From assembly GCA_037132275.1 (NCBI GenBank), contig JBAXPK010000035.1, positions 1 to 28,606 on the forward strand: a DNA stretch of 28,606 bases, read 5' to 3'. Positions 7,763 through 16,257 of the stretch are shown one piece after another. The position numbers and the translations under genes were made by a program. The DNA comes from JAABPW01 sp037132275. Lineage in GTDB: Bacteria; Verrucomicrobiota; Kiritimatiellia; CAIKKV01; CAITUY01. Under the pieces are notes generated by a model. It had not been told where the DNA came from and searched no databases. It saw nothing but the letters and a program-made list of their open reading frames with translations. Position 1 is the stretch's first letter, and the number at the start of each line of letters is the position of its first letter.

Positions 7763-8991
7763 GATTCTGATCCTCTGTTTGTTTTACGTTGAGGGGGTGG
7801 GGCGCTGAGGCGCTCTGAAAAGTCGGTCAACACATTCATAAAATTTATATAGGCGTCGTAGGGCGAATGGAAAGGATTTGTGGCCTTGATCAGGACGTCC
7901 TCGTCAAGTTGTGCGGTTCTCATATAGCGGAAGTGGTCGGACGTTTGCAGGTTTCTCCAAGTCTGGAGCATAGCCGGATTGTGGTGGGCCTTGACTTCCT
8001 GTTCCATCAGATAAAGCGCGTGAAGGGCATCTTTTTGCATCTCATTTCCCACCCACTCCGGAAATTTGCGTTCGGCCTCCTCCCAGGATGTGAACCCAGG
8101 CGATGAGATCGATTCGGCCGTTTTCCGGTGCTTGGCGGCTTGAGTTAAGGTTTCGAATCGAACCCCATTTCGGGCAAGCATGGCGCCGGGAAGTTGGTCG
8201 AGGAATTCGAGCGCTCCTGTATCGTGTAACGAACTTTCCCCAAAGATCTCGAGATCCAGGAGCCATGTGATCACGTTAGACGTTTCCTGGGTCGGTTCCA
8301 GATGCTGGGCAAACAGGGCGGCAGTGAGGCGATTTTTGGGATCGCTGGGGCCGGAGATGAGAGCCGAAATCTTGCTGGAAAGGTCGTGGTTACTCAGCAT
8401 CAGTTTAAGGGTAGCGGATGAATCGGGCTGGAAAACCCGGTTTTGAGGACGGCCTTCCAGAAGGCCCTTCGTTCCCTTGGCAAGGATGACTGCGAATCCA
8501 AGCCCCTCGGCTTCATGTCCCACGTCATCGTTATAGATTAGTTCAGTATTGATGAAAGCCGTTGGATGTTGCCCGAACAAGGAGACCATTTTTTGCTGGT
8601 GCAGTTCAACCTGTTCCCTGAACTCCAGCATGGAAAAAAGAAAGGCGAGAGAATGGAAGTAGGGCTCGCACACGAATTCTACATAACCGGTATCTGCCAG
8701 GCGTTTGAAACTGTCCAAGACTTCAGGCCGGAAGCGTTCGAGTTGATCCAGCGTCGTTCCGGAAAGTGAAAACGAAACCCGGAAATCCCCCTTGTACTCC
8801 TTAATCCTTTTCAAAATGATCCGGTTGGCAGGGAGGTAGCTTGTGGTCGCGACCTTTTCCAAAAGCGTGAAGATAGCCGCGTCATCCTCGTAGATCGCCG
8901 ACTCCCCGATGTCAAAGAACGAATAATGCTTGAGGGGATGGGGGAGGTGAACCAGAAATGTGGGGCATACGGAGGGCATGGTCATCTTCAT
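7759..8991 (-). CDS. GH57 family alpha-amylase-like glycoside hydrolase
   Basis: A 410-residue protein that looks like a compact GH57 catalytic domain. The probable nucleophile is E150 in FINTELIYND. The probable acid/base is D246 in LLDLEIFGES, equivalent to the family's D-Y/L-E-x-F-G-E-H block, with His replaced by Ser here. The N-terminal strand FLVHLPHPLKHYSFFD and the stretch TGYVEFVCEPYFHS fit the first and second conserved regions. GH57 enzymes hydrolyse or transfer alpha-1,4-glucan chains in the cytoplasm. The ATG overlaps the end of the glycosyltransferase gene (8988-8991) and its stop overlaps pyrF, so all three are coupled. It likely trims or remodels glycogen. Amylase versus 4-alpha-glucanotransferase specificity cannot be settled here. 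Confidence 0.85.
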   Translation of the reverse strand: MKMTMPSVCPTFLVHLPHPLKHYSFFDIGESAIYEDDAAIFTLLEKVATTSYLPANRIILKRIKEYKGDFRVSFSLSGTTLDQLERFRPEVLDSFKRLADTGYVEFVCEPYFHSLAFLFSMLEFREQVELHQQKMVSLFGQHPTAFINTELIYNDDVGHEAEGLGFAVILAKGTKGLLEGRPQNRVFQPDSSATLKLMLSNHDLSSKISALISGPSDPKNRLTAALFAQHLEPTQETSNVITWLLDLEIFGESSLHDTGALEFLDQLPGAMLARNGVRFETLTQAAKHRKTAESISSPGFTSWEEAERKFPEWVGNEMQKDALHALYLMEQEVKAHHNPAMLQTWRNLQTSDHFRYMRTAQLDEDVLIKATNPFHSPYDAYINFMNVLTDFSERLSAPPPQRKTNRGSES

Positions 8992-10262
8992 GCAAGGAGT
9001 TTATTGTAGATGAGTTGAATTTGTGCGGCGGCAACTTCCCAGCGCACGTTCCGGAGGGCTTGGCGCCCGTTGCGGAGAAGTTCCCGTGACAGGGCAGGAT
9101 ACTTGATGACTGCCATAATCTTGTTGGCGATATCCTCGACATCCCAGAAGTTCACGGTGAGCGCGTTGGGCAGGACTTCATTCACCCCAGCCTGGCGCGA
9201 CAGAATGACCGGAACGTCGTAGAGCATCGCCTCCAGCGGGGATAATCCGAAGGGTTCGGAAACGCTCGGCATGACATACAGGTCGCTCATGGCATACATC
9301 CGCTCGACATCATGTCCACTAAGAAATCCGGTAAAATGGAAGTGACGGCCAAGCCGGAGTTCCCCGACGCGTTCAATCATTCGGGGCAGCATATCGCCTG
9401 ATCCGGCCATAACGAACGTGACATTAGGACTCTTGGCCAAAACCTTGGCGGCGGCCTCAACAAAATAATCCGGGCCTTTTTGGGACGTGATGCGTCCAAG
9501 GAACAGGACAATCTTTTCGTTTCGCGGCCGGGACACATGGTAGACCTTTCCAACCTGGCGGCGTGATACGGCGTTATGGACGACGGAAACCTTTTCCGGG
9601 GGGATTCCGTATTGTTCCAAAATCAGGTTGCGGGTGTAATGACTGACCGCAATGACATGATCGGCCTCCTGCATGCCAAGTTTTTCAATGTCGAACACGC
9701 TTTGATTCATGTGATCGCCGCTTCGATCGTATTCAACGGAATGAACATGAACAACCAGAGGCTTGCCCGTGGCGCGCTTTGCCCTGATTGATGCCAGAAA
9801 GGTCATCCAGTCATGGGCGTGGATCAGGTCGAAGTCTCCGGTCATTGCGAGGTCTTCGCCGACCTCGCTGTAGCGCGCCACCTCCGCCATCAGGTTGTGG
9901 CCGTAATGAGTGGCATGCTCAATGACGCTGCGGTGTTTGGGACGATGAGCGGCCTGTTCGGTTGCCGCATTGAGGACGGTCAGGTACTCGGCGTCATTGA
10001 GATAAGGGCGCAGGATGGAATCCACCGGGTGGATGTTAAGCTGTTCGAAAAACTCGTCGACGGTGGGGGGGTAGGGAGTGGCGGAGTGAGACGCCGACAC
10101 AAGTTGCAGATGGGTACTGAGCTCTGATTGCTCAGCCCTCGGTACCACAAATACAATCTCGGCGCCATGATGGGACAGCGTGCGCGTAATTTCGTAGCAT
10201 GCCGTCCCGAGTCCTCCGCTGATATGGGGAGGAAATTCCCATCCGAACATCAAAATTCGCAT
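8988..10262 (-). CDS. GT4 glycosyltransferase, glycogen synthase-like
   Basis: A 424-residue GT-B enzyme. The N terminus FGWEFPPHISGGLGTA (6-21) is the glycogen/starch synthase-like acceptor and nucleotide-binding loop. The C-terminal half holds KIVLFLGRITSQKGPDYF and the E-x7-E motif of GT4 (E336 and E344 in SEPFGLSPLEAM), which binds the sugar nucleotide. It likely transfers glucose from ADP- or UDP-glucose, or a related donor, onto an alpha-glucan. The gene order debranching enzyme, SAP-like protein, this gene, GH57 supports a glycogen role; maltose-1-phosphate synthase is a possible alternative. It starts 12 bp after the small gene, and GAGGA upstream of the ATG is a usable ribosome-binding site. 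Confidence 0.87.
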   Translation of the reverse strand: MRILMFGWEFPPHISGGLGTACYEITRTLSHHGAEIVFVVPRAEQSELSTHLQLVSASHSATPYPPTVDEFFEQLNIHPVDSILRPYLNDAEYLTVLNAATEQAAHRPKHRSVIEHATHYGHNLMAEVARYSEVGEDLAMTGDFDLIHAHDWMTFLASIRAKRATGKPLVVHVHSVEYDRSGDHMNQSVFDIEKLGMQEADHVIAVSHYTRNLILEQYGIPPEKVSVVHNAVSRRQVGKVYHVSRPRNEKIVLFLGRITSQKGPDYFVEAAAKVLAKSPNVTFVMAGSGDMLPRMIERVGELRLGRHFHFTGFLSGHDVERMYAMSDLYVMPSVSEPFGLSPLEAMLYDVPVILSRQAGVNEVLPNALTVNFWDVEDIANKIMAVIKYPALSRELLRNGRQALRNVRWEVAAAQIQLIYNKLLA

Positions 10263-10274
10263 TGGCGAGAGTCC

Positions 10275-10454
10275 TCACCCAATACAATCTTTACGCCAGC
10301 AACAGTTTATATATGGGCAGGCGGCCGTGCCTGTCCCAAAACAGGGCGTATTGTTCTCGGCCTTTTGAATGGCGAGAATGAGCTCTGTTTTCTTCAGTTT
10401 TCCCAAGGCGATTCCCAGGACTTTGGCCTTGGCCTTGATGTCATTGATGTTCAT
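10275..10454 (-). CDS. Small SAP/Rho-N-like protein with Cys-rich tail
   Basis: A 59-residue protein. The start ATG at 10454 is chosen because GGAGAAG lies at the right distance upstream; a longer frame from 10541 would overlap the debranching gene. Residues 1-32 (MNINDIKAKAKVLG, then GKLKKTELILAIQ) have the two-helix pattern of SAP/Rho-N nucleic-acid-binding motifs. Residues 38-57 hold five cysteines (38, 46, 51, 52, 57) in a CFGTG...CCWRKDC arrangement that could bind a metal or form a redox centre. From memory, similar small proteins (SAP-like head and a W-R-x-D-C tail) occur in other anaerobes. Its place inside the glycogen operon, 26 bp after the debranching gene and 12 bp before the synthase, suggests regulation, but no function is known to me. 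Confidence 0.8.
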   Translation of the reverse strand: MNINDIKAKAKVLGIALGKLKKTELILAIQKAENNTPCFGTGTAACPYINCCWRKDCIG

Positions 10455-10480
10455 ATCTTTCTTCTCCTTCGGCGCCCATA

Positions 10481-12478
10481 TTAGCGTGTACAGGCCCGGG
10501 TGCAAAGCGCAAAGAGCCGGATTAATTCCGCGCTGCTCCAAGCCTGGGCGGGGCAGCCATTCGGGCGTTGGGGCGGGTCTCCGTCAAAGATTTCCGGGAC
10601 GTTGATCAGTCCGGGACCTGCCAGGCTGTAATCGAGCAAAGGCTGCAAGGCATGAACAAGTTCCCGTGCAGCCGCGCGGGGGGAAGCGCTGGTTTTTAAT
10701 ACGGCCTCGCCATAGTGTCCGAGCAGCCATGGCCATACCGTGCCCTGGTGATACGCCGCATCACGAGTAGGTTGGTCCCCTTCATACCGGCCGCGGTAGG
10801 CCGGATCGCGCGGGGAAAGGGTACGCAGACCAAACGGGGTGAACAGGTCGCGCCGGACGGTTGCCACGATTCGCTCGCACTGAATTTCGTCCAGCGGGGA
10901 ATAGGGCAGGGAAACGGCGAAAATCTGGTTGGGGCGGATGGATTTATCCCGTATTCCATCGGCGACTGAATCAGCCAGGGCGCCGGACTCTTCAAGCCAG
11001 AAGGTGTCTGTGAAAGCCGTCCGGAGCCAGCGGGTAAGGTCATTGTGCCAGGGTAAGTTTTCCTCAAATGTTTGGGCCAGGCTTTCACAGAATACAAGGG
11101 CGTTGTACCAGAGGGCATTGAGTTCCACAGCGAATCCGTGGCGTGGGGTGACGGGATCACCTCGTGATGTGGCGTCCATCCAGGTTAGTTGCGTCTGCCG
11201 GTTTCCGGCGTGCAGCAGGCCCTCGGTCGTCATGAATACATCGAAATGGGTGCCAACCATGAACCGGTTGACGATACGCTTCATCACAGGCCAGAGTGCG
11301 TCGTGAACGGTTTTGTAGTCGCCGGTGCATGCCAGCATCTGCTGGATAGCCCAAAAAAACCAGAGTGAGGCGTCCACTGAATTGTAAGCGTGATGTTTGG
11401 GGTCCGCGGCAAAGCAGTTGGGGATGAGTCCGTCCCGTTCGTGGGGTGCCAGCGATACCAATATTTCGGAGCCGAGTTTGGCCCGTCCTGAATAAAAAGT
11501 TAGGCCGGGCAGGCTGATCAGGGTGTCGCGGCCCCAATCGTCAAACCAGGGATAGCCGGCGATGATGGTCGCACGCCCGACGCCGGGCGTCCGAATGGGA
11601 AAATGGGTGCCACTGAGTATCAGCGCAGGCAAAGGCCGAGCGATGTCGTCGGTTCCGTTTTCCCCGGCCGCCTCCTGCGCCGCATGGGCGAGGGTCTGCC
11701 GGTTAGTTGTCTCAGCCGCCCAAAGAGCGGGTAGATTCTGCTGGGATTGAAGCGACGCCGAAATGATGACGCTACCACCTACTGGCAGCGAGACTTCAAG
11801 CCGTCCCGGGCAAAAACAATCCTCATGATAATCATAGCCCCGCTCAGCTTCCATGAGGTACTCGAGATTCCGATACCAATCCGGCTGCTCGCGAAAGGCT
11901 GGCGGCGGGTTGGTTTGAATGAAAATCGTAGGCAATCCCTCATAGGGATGAAGACTGAAGCCGCCCGGAACGGGCAAGGTAACTTTACGAATACAGGTGT
12001 CCTCGTGCTTGAGTTCATGATGCCGCCTGAAGGCGAACATTGGCAGAAGACGCAACGTGACAGGCGTTTCAGCGTGCTCCAAGTGGTACTCCAACAGCAC
12101 AGTGTTCTCGCCTTGCCTCATCAGGATTCGTTTCCGGAGCTTAATTCCTGGGGCCTCGTAAACGAAAACGGGACCTTCCTCCATTCGGAATTCGCTCAAT
12201 TGGAAATGGCCATCAGGATGCATGACGCCGGGGTACTGATTGCAGGACAGCGGGATTTCGCGGGCGGCCGTGACGATAAAGTCCTCGAATTTTGACAACA
12301 GGGTAAAACGTCCGGCAGGCCGATCCAAGCCGGCGACCAGTAACCCGTGATACTTCCGTGTATTGCAATTGAGGATGGTGCTGGAGGCGTAGCCTCCGAT
12401 TCCGTTGGTCTCAAGCCACTCGTGCCGAAGTGCGGCGTCGAGCGTTTGGCAGGTTTCTTTGGAGATGATTGGTGGCAT
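10481..12478 (-). CDS. Glycogen debranching enzyme, archaeal/bacterial GDE type (amylo-alpha-1,6-glucosidase)
   Basis: A 665-residue protein with the two-domain layout of this family. The N-terminal beta-rich domain (about 1-280) begins EWLETNGIGGYASST and NTRKYHGLLVAG. The C-terminal (alpha/alpha)6 barrel (about 290-660) includes AGYPWFDDWGRDTLISLPGL (307-326), where the acidic residues form part of the active site. SVDASLWFFWAIQQM and HQGTVWPWLLGHYGEAV follow. It should remove alpha-1,6 branch stubs from glycogen. It is the second gene of the - strand run, 5 bp after DedA, and heads the glycogen set. The sequence is full length and shows no damage. Confidence 0.93.
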   Translation of the reverse strand: MPPIISKETCQTLDAALRHEWLETNGIGGYASSTILNCNTRKYHGLLVAGLDRPAGRFTLLSKFEDFIVTAAREIPLSCNQYPGVMHPDGHFQLSEFRMEEGPVFVYEAPGIKLRKRILMRQGENTVLLEYHLEHAETPVTLRLLPMFAFRRHHELKHEDTCIRKVTLPVPGGFSLHPYEGLPTIFIQTNPPPAFREQPDWYRNLEYLMEAERGYDYHEDCFCPGRLEVSLPVGGSVIISASLQSQQNLPALWAAETTNRQTLAHAAQEAAGENGTDDIARPLPALILSGTHFPIRTPGVGRATIIAGYPWFDDWGRDTLISLPGLTFYSGRAKLGSEILVSLAPHERDGLIPNCFAADPKHHAYNSVDASLWFFWAIQQMLACTGDYKTVHDALWPVMKRIVNRFMVGTHFDVFMTTEGLLHAGNRQTQLTWMDATSRGDPVTPRHGFAVELNALWYNALVFCESLAQTFEENLPWHNDLTRWLRTAFTDTFWLEESGALADSVADGIRDKSIRPNQIFAVSLPYSPLDEIQCERIVATVRRDLFTPFGLRTLSPRDPAYRGRYEGDQPTRDAAYHQGTVWPWLLGHYGEAVLKTSASPRAAARELVHALQPLLDYSLAGPGLINVPEIFDGDPPQRPNGCPAQAWSSAELIRLFALCTRACTR

Positions 12479-12483
12479 GGTCT

Positions 12484-13104
12484 CTAGTTGCCATATCTGG
12501 CCTTGCGGCGTTTATGAATCCAGACGTAGACGGAAATCAAAAGGACGCAACCGATGATCACGCCGAGGGTGCAGAGATGCGAGTATTTCTTAATGAGATC
12601 CAGGTTTTGTCCGCATAAAAAGCCAATATAGGAAAGAATACTGACCCAGATGGCCGCACCGAGGCCGGTATAGAGCAGGAAGTGAGACATTTTCATGCGG
12701 GTTAGGCCGGCCGGAATGGAGATGAGATGTCGCACAACCGGAATCAGGCGACCGGTGAAGGTGCTGATTTCACCATGGTTCTGAAAAAAGCGTTCCACCA
12801 TGGCGAATTTATCATGCGGACAGAAAAAATATTTTCCAAACTTAAGAAAAAATGGGCGTCCCAGCCACATGGCCACCGCGTAATTCAGAAGCGCGCCAAG
12901 CCAACTACCCAACACCCCAAGGGCGATCACGACCGGCAGGCTCATGGCCCCCGTAGACGCCAGGTATCCTGCCTGAGGCATGACTAGTTCGCTGGGGATA
13001 GGAAACACGGAACTCTCCAAGGTCATGAGGAAGACAATACCCGGATATCCCATGCGTTCAATAATATCGACATTCAGCTGGAGTAAATGTGTCAGAAATT
13101 CCAT
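12484..13104 (-). CDS. DedA family inner-membrane protein
   Basis: A 206-residue protein with several hydrophobic segments. The start ATG at 13104 is preferred over GTG 13113 because GGAG sits eight bases before it, whereas it would abut the GTG. Near residue 30, SSVFPIPSELVMPQAGYLA is the DedA/SNARE-assoc re-entrant-loop signature. In the middle, GRLIPVVRHLISIPAGLTRM is the conserved F/G-R-x-x-P-x-x-R motif thought essential in this family. Several DedA proteins act as lipid or undecaprenyl-phosphate flippases and support membrane energetics; the substrate here is unknown. It is the probable first gene of the - strand run into the glycogen genes. The C-terminal tail is basic (HKRRKARYGN). 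Confidence 0.92.
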   Translation of the reverse strand: MEFLTHLLQLNVDIIERMGYPGIVFLMTLESSVFPIPSELVMPQAGYLASTGAMSLPVVIALGVLGSWLGALLNYAVAMWLGRPFFLKFGKYFFCPHDKFAMVERFFQNHGEISTFTGRLIPVVRHLISIPAGLTRMKMSHFLLYTGLGAAIWVSILSYIGFLCGQNLDLIKKYSHLCTLGVIIGCVLLISVYVWIHKRRKARYGN

Positions 13105-13165
13105 GATTCTCACTCCTTTATGAAAAAGTAATTAATCGCATAATCGCTGACGTAATAGCAATTAG

Positions 13166-13209
13166 GATGTTTCGATATTAAGATGTTTCGATATGAGATG
13201 TTTCGATAT
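13166..13209. repeat. Three 13-bp direct repeats between DedA and the HAD gene
   Basis: GATGTTTCGATAT occurs at 13166-13178, 13182-13194 and 13197-13209, with start-to-start spacing of 16 and 15 bp. All three copies are identical. They lie in the divergent intergenic region, about 60 bp from the DedA start on one side and upstream of the HAD start on the other. Regular spacing of about 1.5 helical turns suggests a cooperative protein-binding site, but replication slippage is an alternative. Confidence 0.85.
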
Positions 13210-13236
13210 TGCATCAGAACGCAGGGATGGGCTATC

Positions 13237-13259
13237 GTGCCCCTTTTTTGAACGGGCAC
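13237..13259. repeat. Inverted repeat just upstream of the HAD start
   Basis: GTGCCC (13237-13242) pairs with GGGCAC (13254-13259) around an 11-base T-rich loop, ending 9 bases before the ATG at 13269. It could form a hairpin hiding the start, or an operator half-site pair. If the gene began further upstream it would be coding instead. Confidence 0.45.
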
Positions 13260-13268
13260 TCGATTATA

Positions 13269-14150
13269 ATGAAAGATTTCGCAAAAGAGTTGAGGGAGTT
13301 AAAGCCGCGACACGATTTTTTTATCGGAATTGATTCTGATGGCTGTGCCTTTGACACGATGGAGATCAAGCAAAAGGAGTGTTTCTGTCCCAATAACATC
13401 AAATATTTCGGCCTGCAATCCATAACGCAATATGCAAGGGAAGCGACGGAGTTTGTTAATCTGTACTCAAAGGAGCGGGGAAGCAACCGTTACCCTGCCA
13501 TTATTTCCGTTTTGAACTGGCTTTCCAAACGCCGGGAAGTCATTGAGCGGGGCGCACATGTGCCCGACCTCAAACGGCTGCGGCAATGGGTGCAGGAAGA
13601 GACCCGGCTCAGCAAGAGTGTTTTGCGTGCAGTGGTCGAAAAAACAGGTGATGCAGAACTACTGAATGTGCTGGCTTGGTCAGACGCTGTAGATGCGGCC
13701 ATCGAAGGTATTGTGAAGGGCGTGCCGCCGTTTCCCTTTGTGCGAGACGTTCTCGTAAAGGCCTATCCTAAGGCCGATATCATGGTTGTTTCCCAAACGC
13801 CATTGGAGGCGCTGGAGCGTGAATGGGCGGAACACGGATTGAGTCGGTATTTGCGCGTCATTGCCGGGCAGGAGCATGGCACGAAGACGGATCACATTGC
13901 CCTGGCGGCAAAAGGCAAGTATGCGCCGGATAAAATCCTGATGGTCGGCGATGCGCAGGGAGATTATCGGGCGGCCCTGGAGAATGAAGTCTGCTTTTTC
14001 CCCATTGTTCCCGGCAGGGAAGAAGCGTCCTGGCGGCGTTTTTCGAGCGAAGTCCTGGACCAATTCTTCATGGGCACCTACAAGGGCCCGTATGAGGCGG
14101 CATTGATAAAAGAATTTAATGAGGCGCTCCCGGAAACCCCGGGATGGTAA
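13269..14150 (+). CDS. HAD superfamily hydrolase
   Basis: A 293-residue protein from ATG 13269; the frame is open back to TTG 13209, but the HAD core begins soon after the chosen start. FIGIDSDGCAFDTME near residue 20 is motif I (DxD-type nucleophile and acid). IMVVSQTP near 178 is motif II. Lys in HGTKTDHIALA and ILMVGDAQGDYRAA near 228 fit motifs III and IV. The insert of about 130 residues between motifs I and II is a helical cap. The reaction is probably phosphate-ester hydrolysis, with unknown substrate. It is divergent from DedA and converges on the secreted protein, with a 14-bp gap. Ribosome-binding site: none clear. Confidence 0.85.
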   Translation: MKDFAKELRELKPRHDFFIGIDSDGCAFDTMEIKQKECFCPNNIKYFGLQSITQYAREATEFVNLYSKERGSNRYPAIISVLNWLSKRREVIERGAHVPDLKRLRQWVQEETRLSKSVLRAVVEKTGDAELLNVLAWSDAVDAAIEGIVKGVPPFPFVRDVLVKAYPKADIMVVSQTPLEALEREWAEHGLSRYLRVIAGQEHGTKTDHIALAAKGKYAPDKILMVGDAQGDYRAALENEVCFFPIVPGREEASWRRFSSEVLDQFFMGTYKGPYEAALIKEFNEALPETPGW

Positions 14151-14164
14151 CCGCAAAGACTGCC

Positions 14165-14869
14165 TCAAAACCCCGATAGTTTTTTGTTGGTTGACTTGTC
14201 TCGTGATGCGACGATGTCCGCCGCCCAATTTTTTATGGGTGCGACTGCCTCCGAGGAACAGAAGGCAACGCCACGCACGATGCGAAAAGCAAAAATTTTC
14301 AGGCCGATGTGGGCGAAATCCTTTGCTGAATAGGCCTCATTAACTGAGGCAGAGACCCGAGCGCGGCGAGGTGAATCAGGAGAAACTCGCGGAAAATACA
14401 GTGCGTCAACAGCCTTTTGAACGGCGTTAACTGCATTATCTCGGTGCTTCTGCGTGAACGAGGTTAGATCGATCGTGGTGGATTTAGCGGGTTTTGTACC
14501 CACTTTGGTAAACCCCGGGGAAGGGGTATATCCCTCCCACCGGCCATTAACCGTGCCGATCAGTACAGTCTCCTCATCGGTGCTCATCTCGGCAACATCA
14601 TACATGTTGAAGGCACGATATGGGTTCACCCGGGAGTAGATCACCATTCCGGCATAAGGATCACGGTCGGCGCTTTTGACGAACAACACGCTTATATAGA
14701 CGCCATCCTTGAGATAGACCGTGGCGCCTACAAGATCGTCGCATCCCGGGAAATTGGTTACCGCTTGTCCGTACCGTTCTTCACATTGTGCTTGAGTCTC
14801 CCCCAGTCGGGCAGTTGCAGCAACGACGCATGACAGCCAAAAGCTTATAATGACAGTTGCTAATCTCAT
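14165..14869 (-). CDS. Secreted protein of unknown function
   Basis: A 234-residue protein with an evident signal peptide: basic MR, a hydrophobic core LATVIISFWLSCVV, and a probable cleavage after ATA near residue 20. The mature N terminus RLGETQAQCEERYGQAV carries an E-T-x-x-Q-C-x-x-R-Y-G motif that I associate with short secreted or periplasmic proteins of Verrucomicrobiota and relatives. The remainder is a mixed alpha/beta sequence with no motif I can name. GGAGG stands 7 bases before the ATG, one of the best ribosome-binding sites in the window. It is monocistronic, convergent with the HAD gene. Confidence 0.75.
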   Translation of the reverse strand: MRLATVIISFWLSCVVAATARLGETQAQCEERYGQAVTNFPGCDDLVGATVYLKDGVYISVLFVKSADRDPYAGMVIYSRVNPYRAFNMYDVAEMSTDEETVLIGTVNGRWEGYTPSPGFTKVGTKPAKSTTIDLTSFTQKHRDNAVNAVQKAVDALYFPRVSPDSPRRARVSASVNEAYSAKDFAHIGLKIFAFRIVRGVAFCSSEAVAPIKNWAADIVASRDKSTNKKLSGF

Positions 14870-14967
14870 TTCTTATCCTCCATCATTTCACTACCAACAG
14901 TCACGATATTTATTACTCTGCATTTCATTATAGCGCAACAGGATATTCAGGCATGTCCGGTACAAGT

Positions 14968-16257
14968 TCAGGGCCGGGTTGACGGGTTGGTTGGAATATT
15001 GCAGTCCAAACAACCATCCATGGCTTGGGTGACTTGAGCGGTGACGATGGCGCGTGGCAGGAGGGAAGGGCCGCTGACGCGGGCTTCGAGGTATTGGCTT
15101 GTCCAGCCATGGCCGGTTCCGTCGGCATCGATTCGTTCGATCAGGATTGAAACAAGTTGGCCCACAAACCGCTCCGCAAAAATCTGGCGTTTGGTTTCAC
15201 CCAGGGCGGTTAGGATCCGCAGCCGTTCTTTTTTTTCTGATGTCGCGATCTGGTTATCCATTGTATCGGCTCGGGTGCCGGATCGTTGACTGTATGGGAA
15301 TATGTGGAGATTGCTGAACGGTAATTCGCGCACCAGGGTTACGGTATTGCCAAACGCGGCGCTGTCTTCACCGGGAAAGCCGACAATGATATCGGTGCCC
15401 AGGCCCAGATCAGGAATCCGGCTGAGAGACGTCTCGATGGTTCGGCGGTAGGTGATGGAATCATACCGGCGTCCCATGGCTGCGAGAATACGATCATCGC
15501 CGCTCTGGAGCGGGATATGCAGGAAATGGCAGAGTTTGGTGGATGCCGCCATGTGGTCAATGATGGCGTTCTCCGTTGTGGTGATTTCGATCGAACTCAG
15601 GCGAATTCGTTTCACGGCAGGTATGGATTCAAGGTTCAGGATGAGATCTGCGAGGCGTCGTGAACCATCCTCGTAACGTCCAAGATTGGCTCCGGTAAGG
15701 ACAATTTCAGAGAAACCGGAGTCGGTCACCCGTAGGACTTCATCCCTGATTACCGGAATCGGGCGACTGATGGGGTTGCCGCGGGTCGTGGGGACAATGC
15801 AGTAGGCACAATGGAAATCGCAGCCATCCTGAATCTTGATCAAGGCCCGTTTGGTGTCAAATTGCGGAACCGTGGGGGTGGGGTGGGGAGCTTGAGGGAT
15901 AGGATAACGTTTTGGATCAAGCTGATTCAGCATTTCCGGAATGGCGTACTTCCCCCCTTGGCCGATGGTTAGGTCAATATTTGGGTTTCCGTTGAGGGCT
16001 TTCCCAAGGGTTTCCGCCGGACACCCGGCCAGAATCACCAGGGTGTCGGGCCGGATGCGCTTGGCCTGGCGTGCGGCGTAGAGGGAACTGTGCTCGGCTT
16101 TACTAGTGATTGCGCACCCGTGAATGACTGTGACATCAGCGGGAACGCCAAAAGGCACAGCCTCATAGCCTGCGCCGGAGAAATGTGCGGTCATCGCGGC
16201 AGTTTCCGCCTGATTCAGGCGGCAGCCAATGGTTTTGAAAGATACCGTGGGGCTCAA
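14968..16257 (-). CDS. mtaB: MtaB-type tRNA t6A37 methylthiotransferase (radical SAM)
   Basis: A 429-residue radical-SAM methylthiotransferase. N-terminal UPF0004 domain cysteines are C12 (FKTIGCRLNQAE), C48 (VIHGCAIT) and C79 (LAGCPAE), binding one 4Fe-4S cluster. C146, C150 and C153 (CDFHCAYCIVP) bind the SAM cluster. A C-terminal TRAM-like region (about 365-425) follows. The GCxxNQxE start places it with MtaB, which adds a methylthio group to t6A37 in tRNAs reading ANN codons, rather than MiaB or RimO; the second motif reads HGCAIT where NTCTVT-like is usual. Its start overlaps the end of the nitronate monooxygenase gene (16254-16257), so the two are co-translated. Confidence 0.88.
   Translation of the reverse strand: MSPTVSFKTIGCRLNQAETAAMTAHFSGAGYEAVPFGVPADVTVIHGCAITSKAEHSSLYAARQAKRIRPDTLVILAGCPAETLGKALNGNPNIDLTIGQGGKYAIPEMLNQLDPKRYPIPQAPHPTPTVPQFDTKRALIKIQDGCDFHCAYCIVPTTRGNPISRPIPVIRDEVLRVTDSGFSEIVLTGANLGRYEDGSRRLADLILNLESIPAVKRIRLSSIEITTTENAIIDHMAASTKLCHFLHIPLQSGDDRILAAMGRRYDSITYRRTIETSLSRIPDLGLGTDIIVGFPGEDSAAFGNTVTLVRELPFSNLHIFPYSQRSGTRADTMDNQIATSEKKERLRILTALGETKRQIFAERFVGQLVSILIERIDADGTGHGWTSQYLEARVSGPSLLPRAIVTAQVTQAMDGCLDCNIPTNPSTRP

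Noticed and set aside
11747..12295. 182-residue open frame on the + strand inside the debranching gene
   Set aside because: It is antisense to conserved GDE sequence, with no motif and no ribosome-binding site.
13166..13209. Short CRISPR array
   Set aside because: The repeats are 13 bp with 2-3 bp between them, far too short for repeats and spacers, and no cas gene is near.
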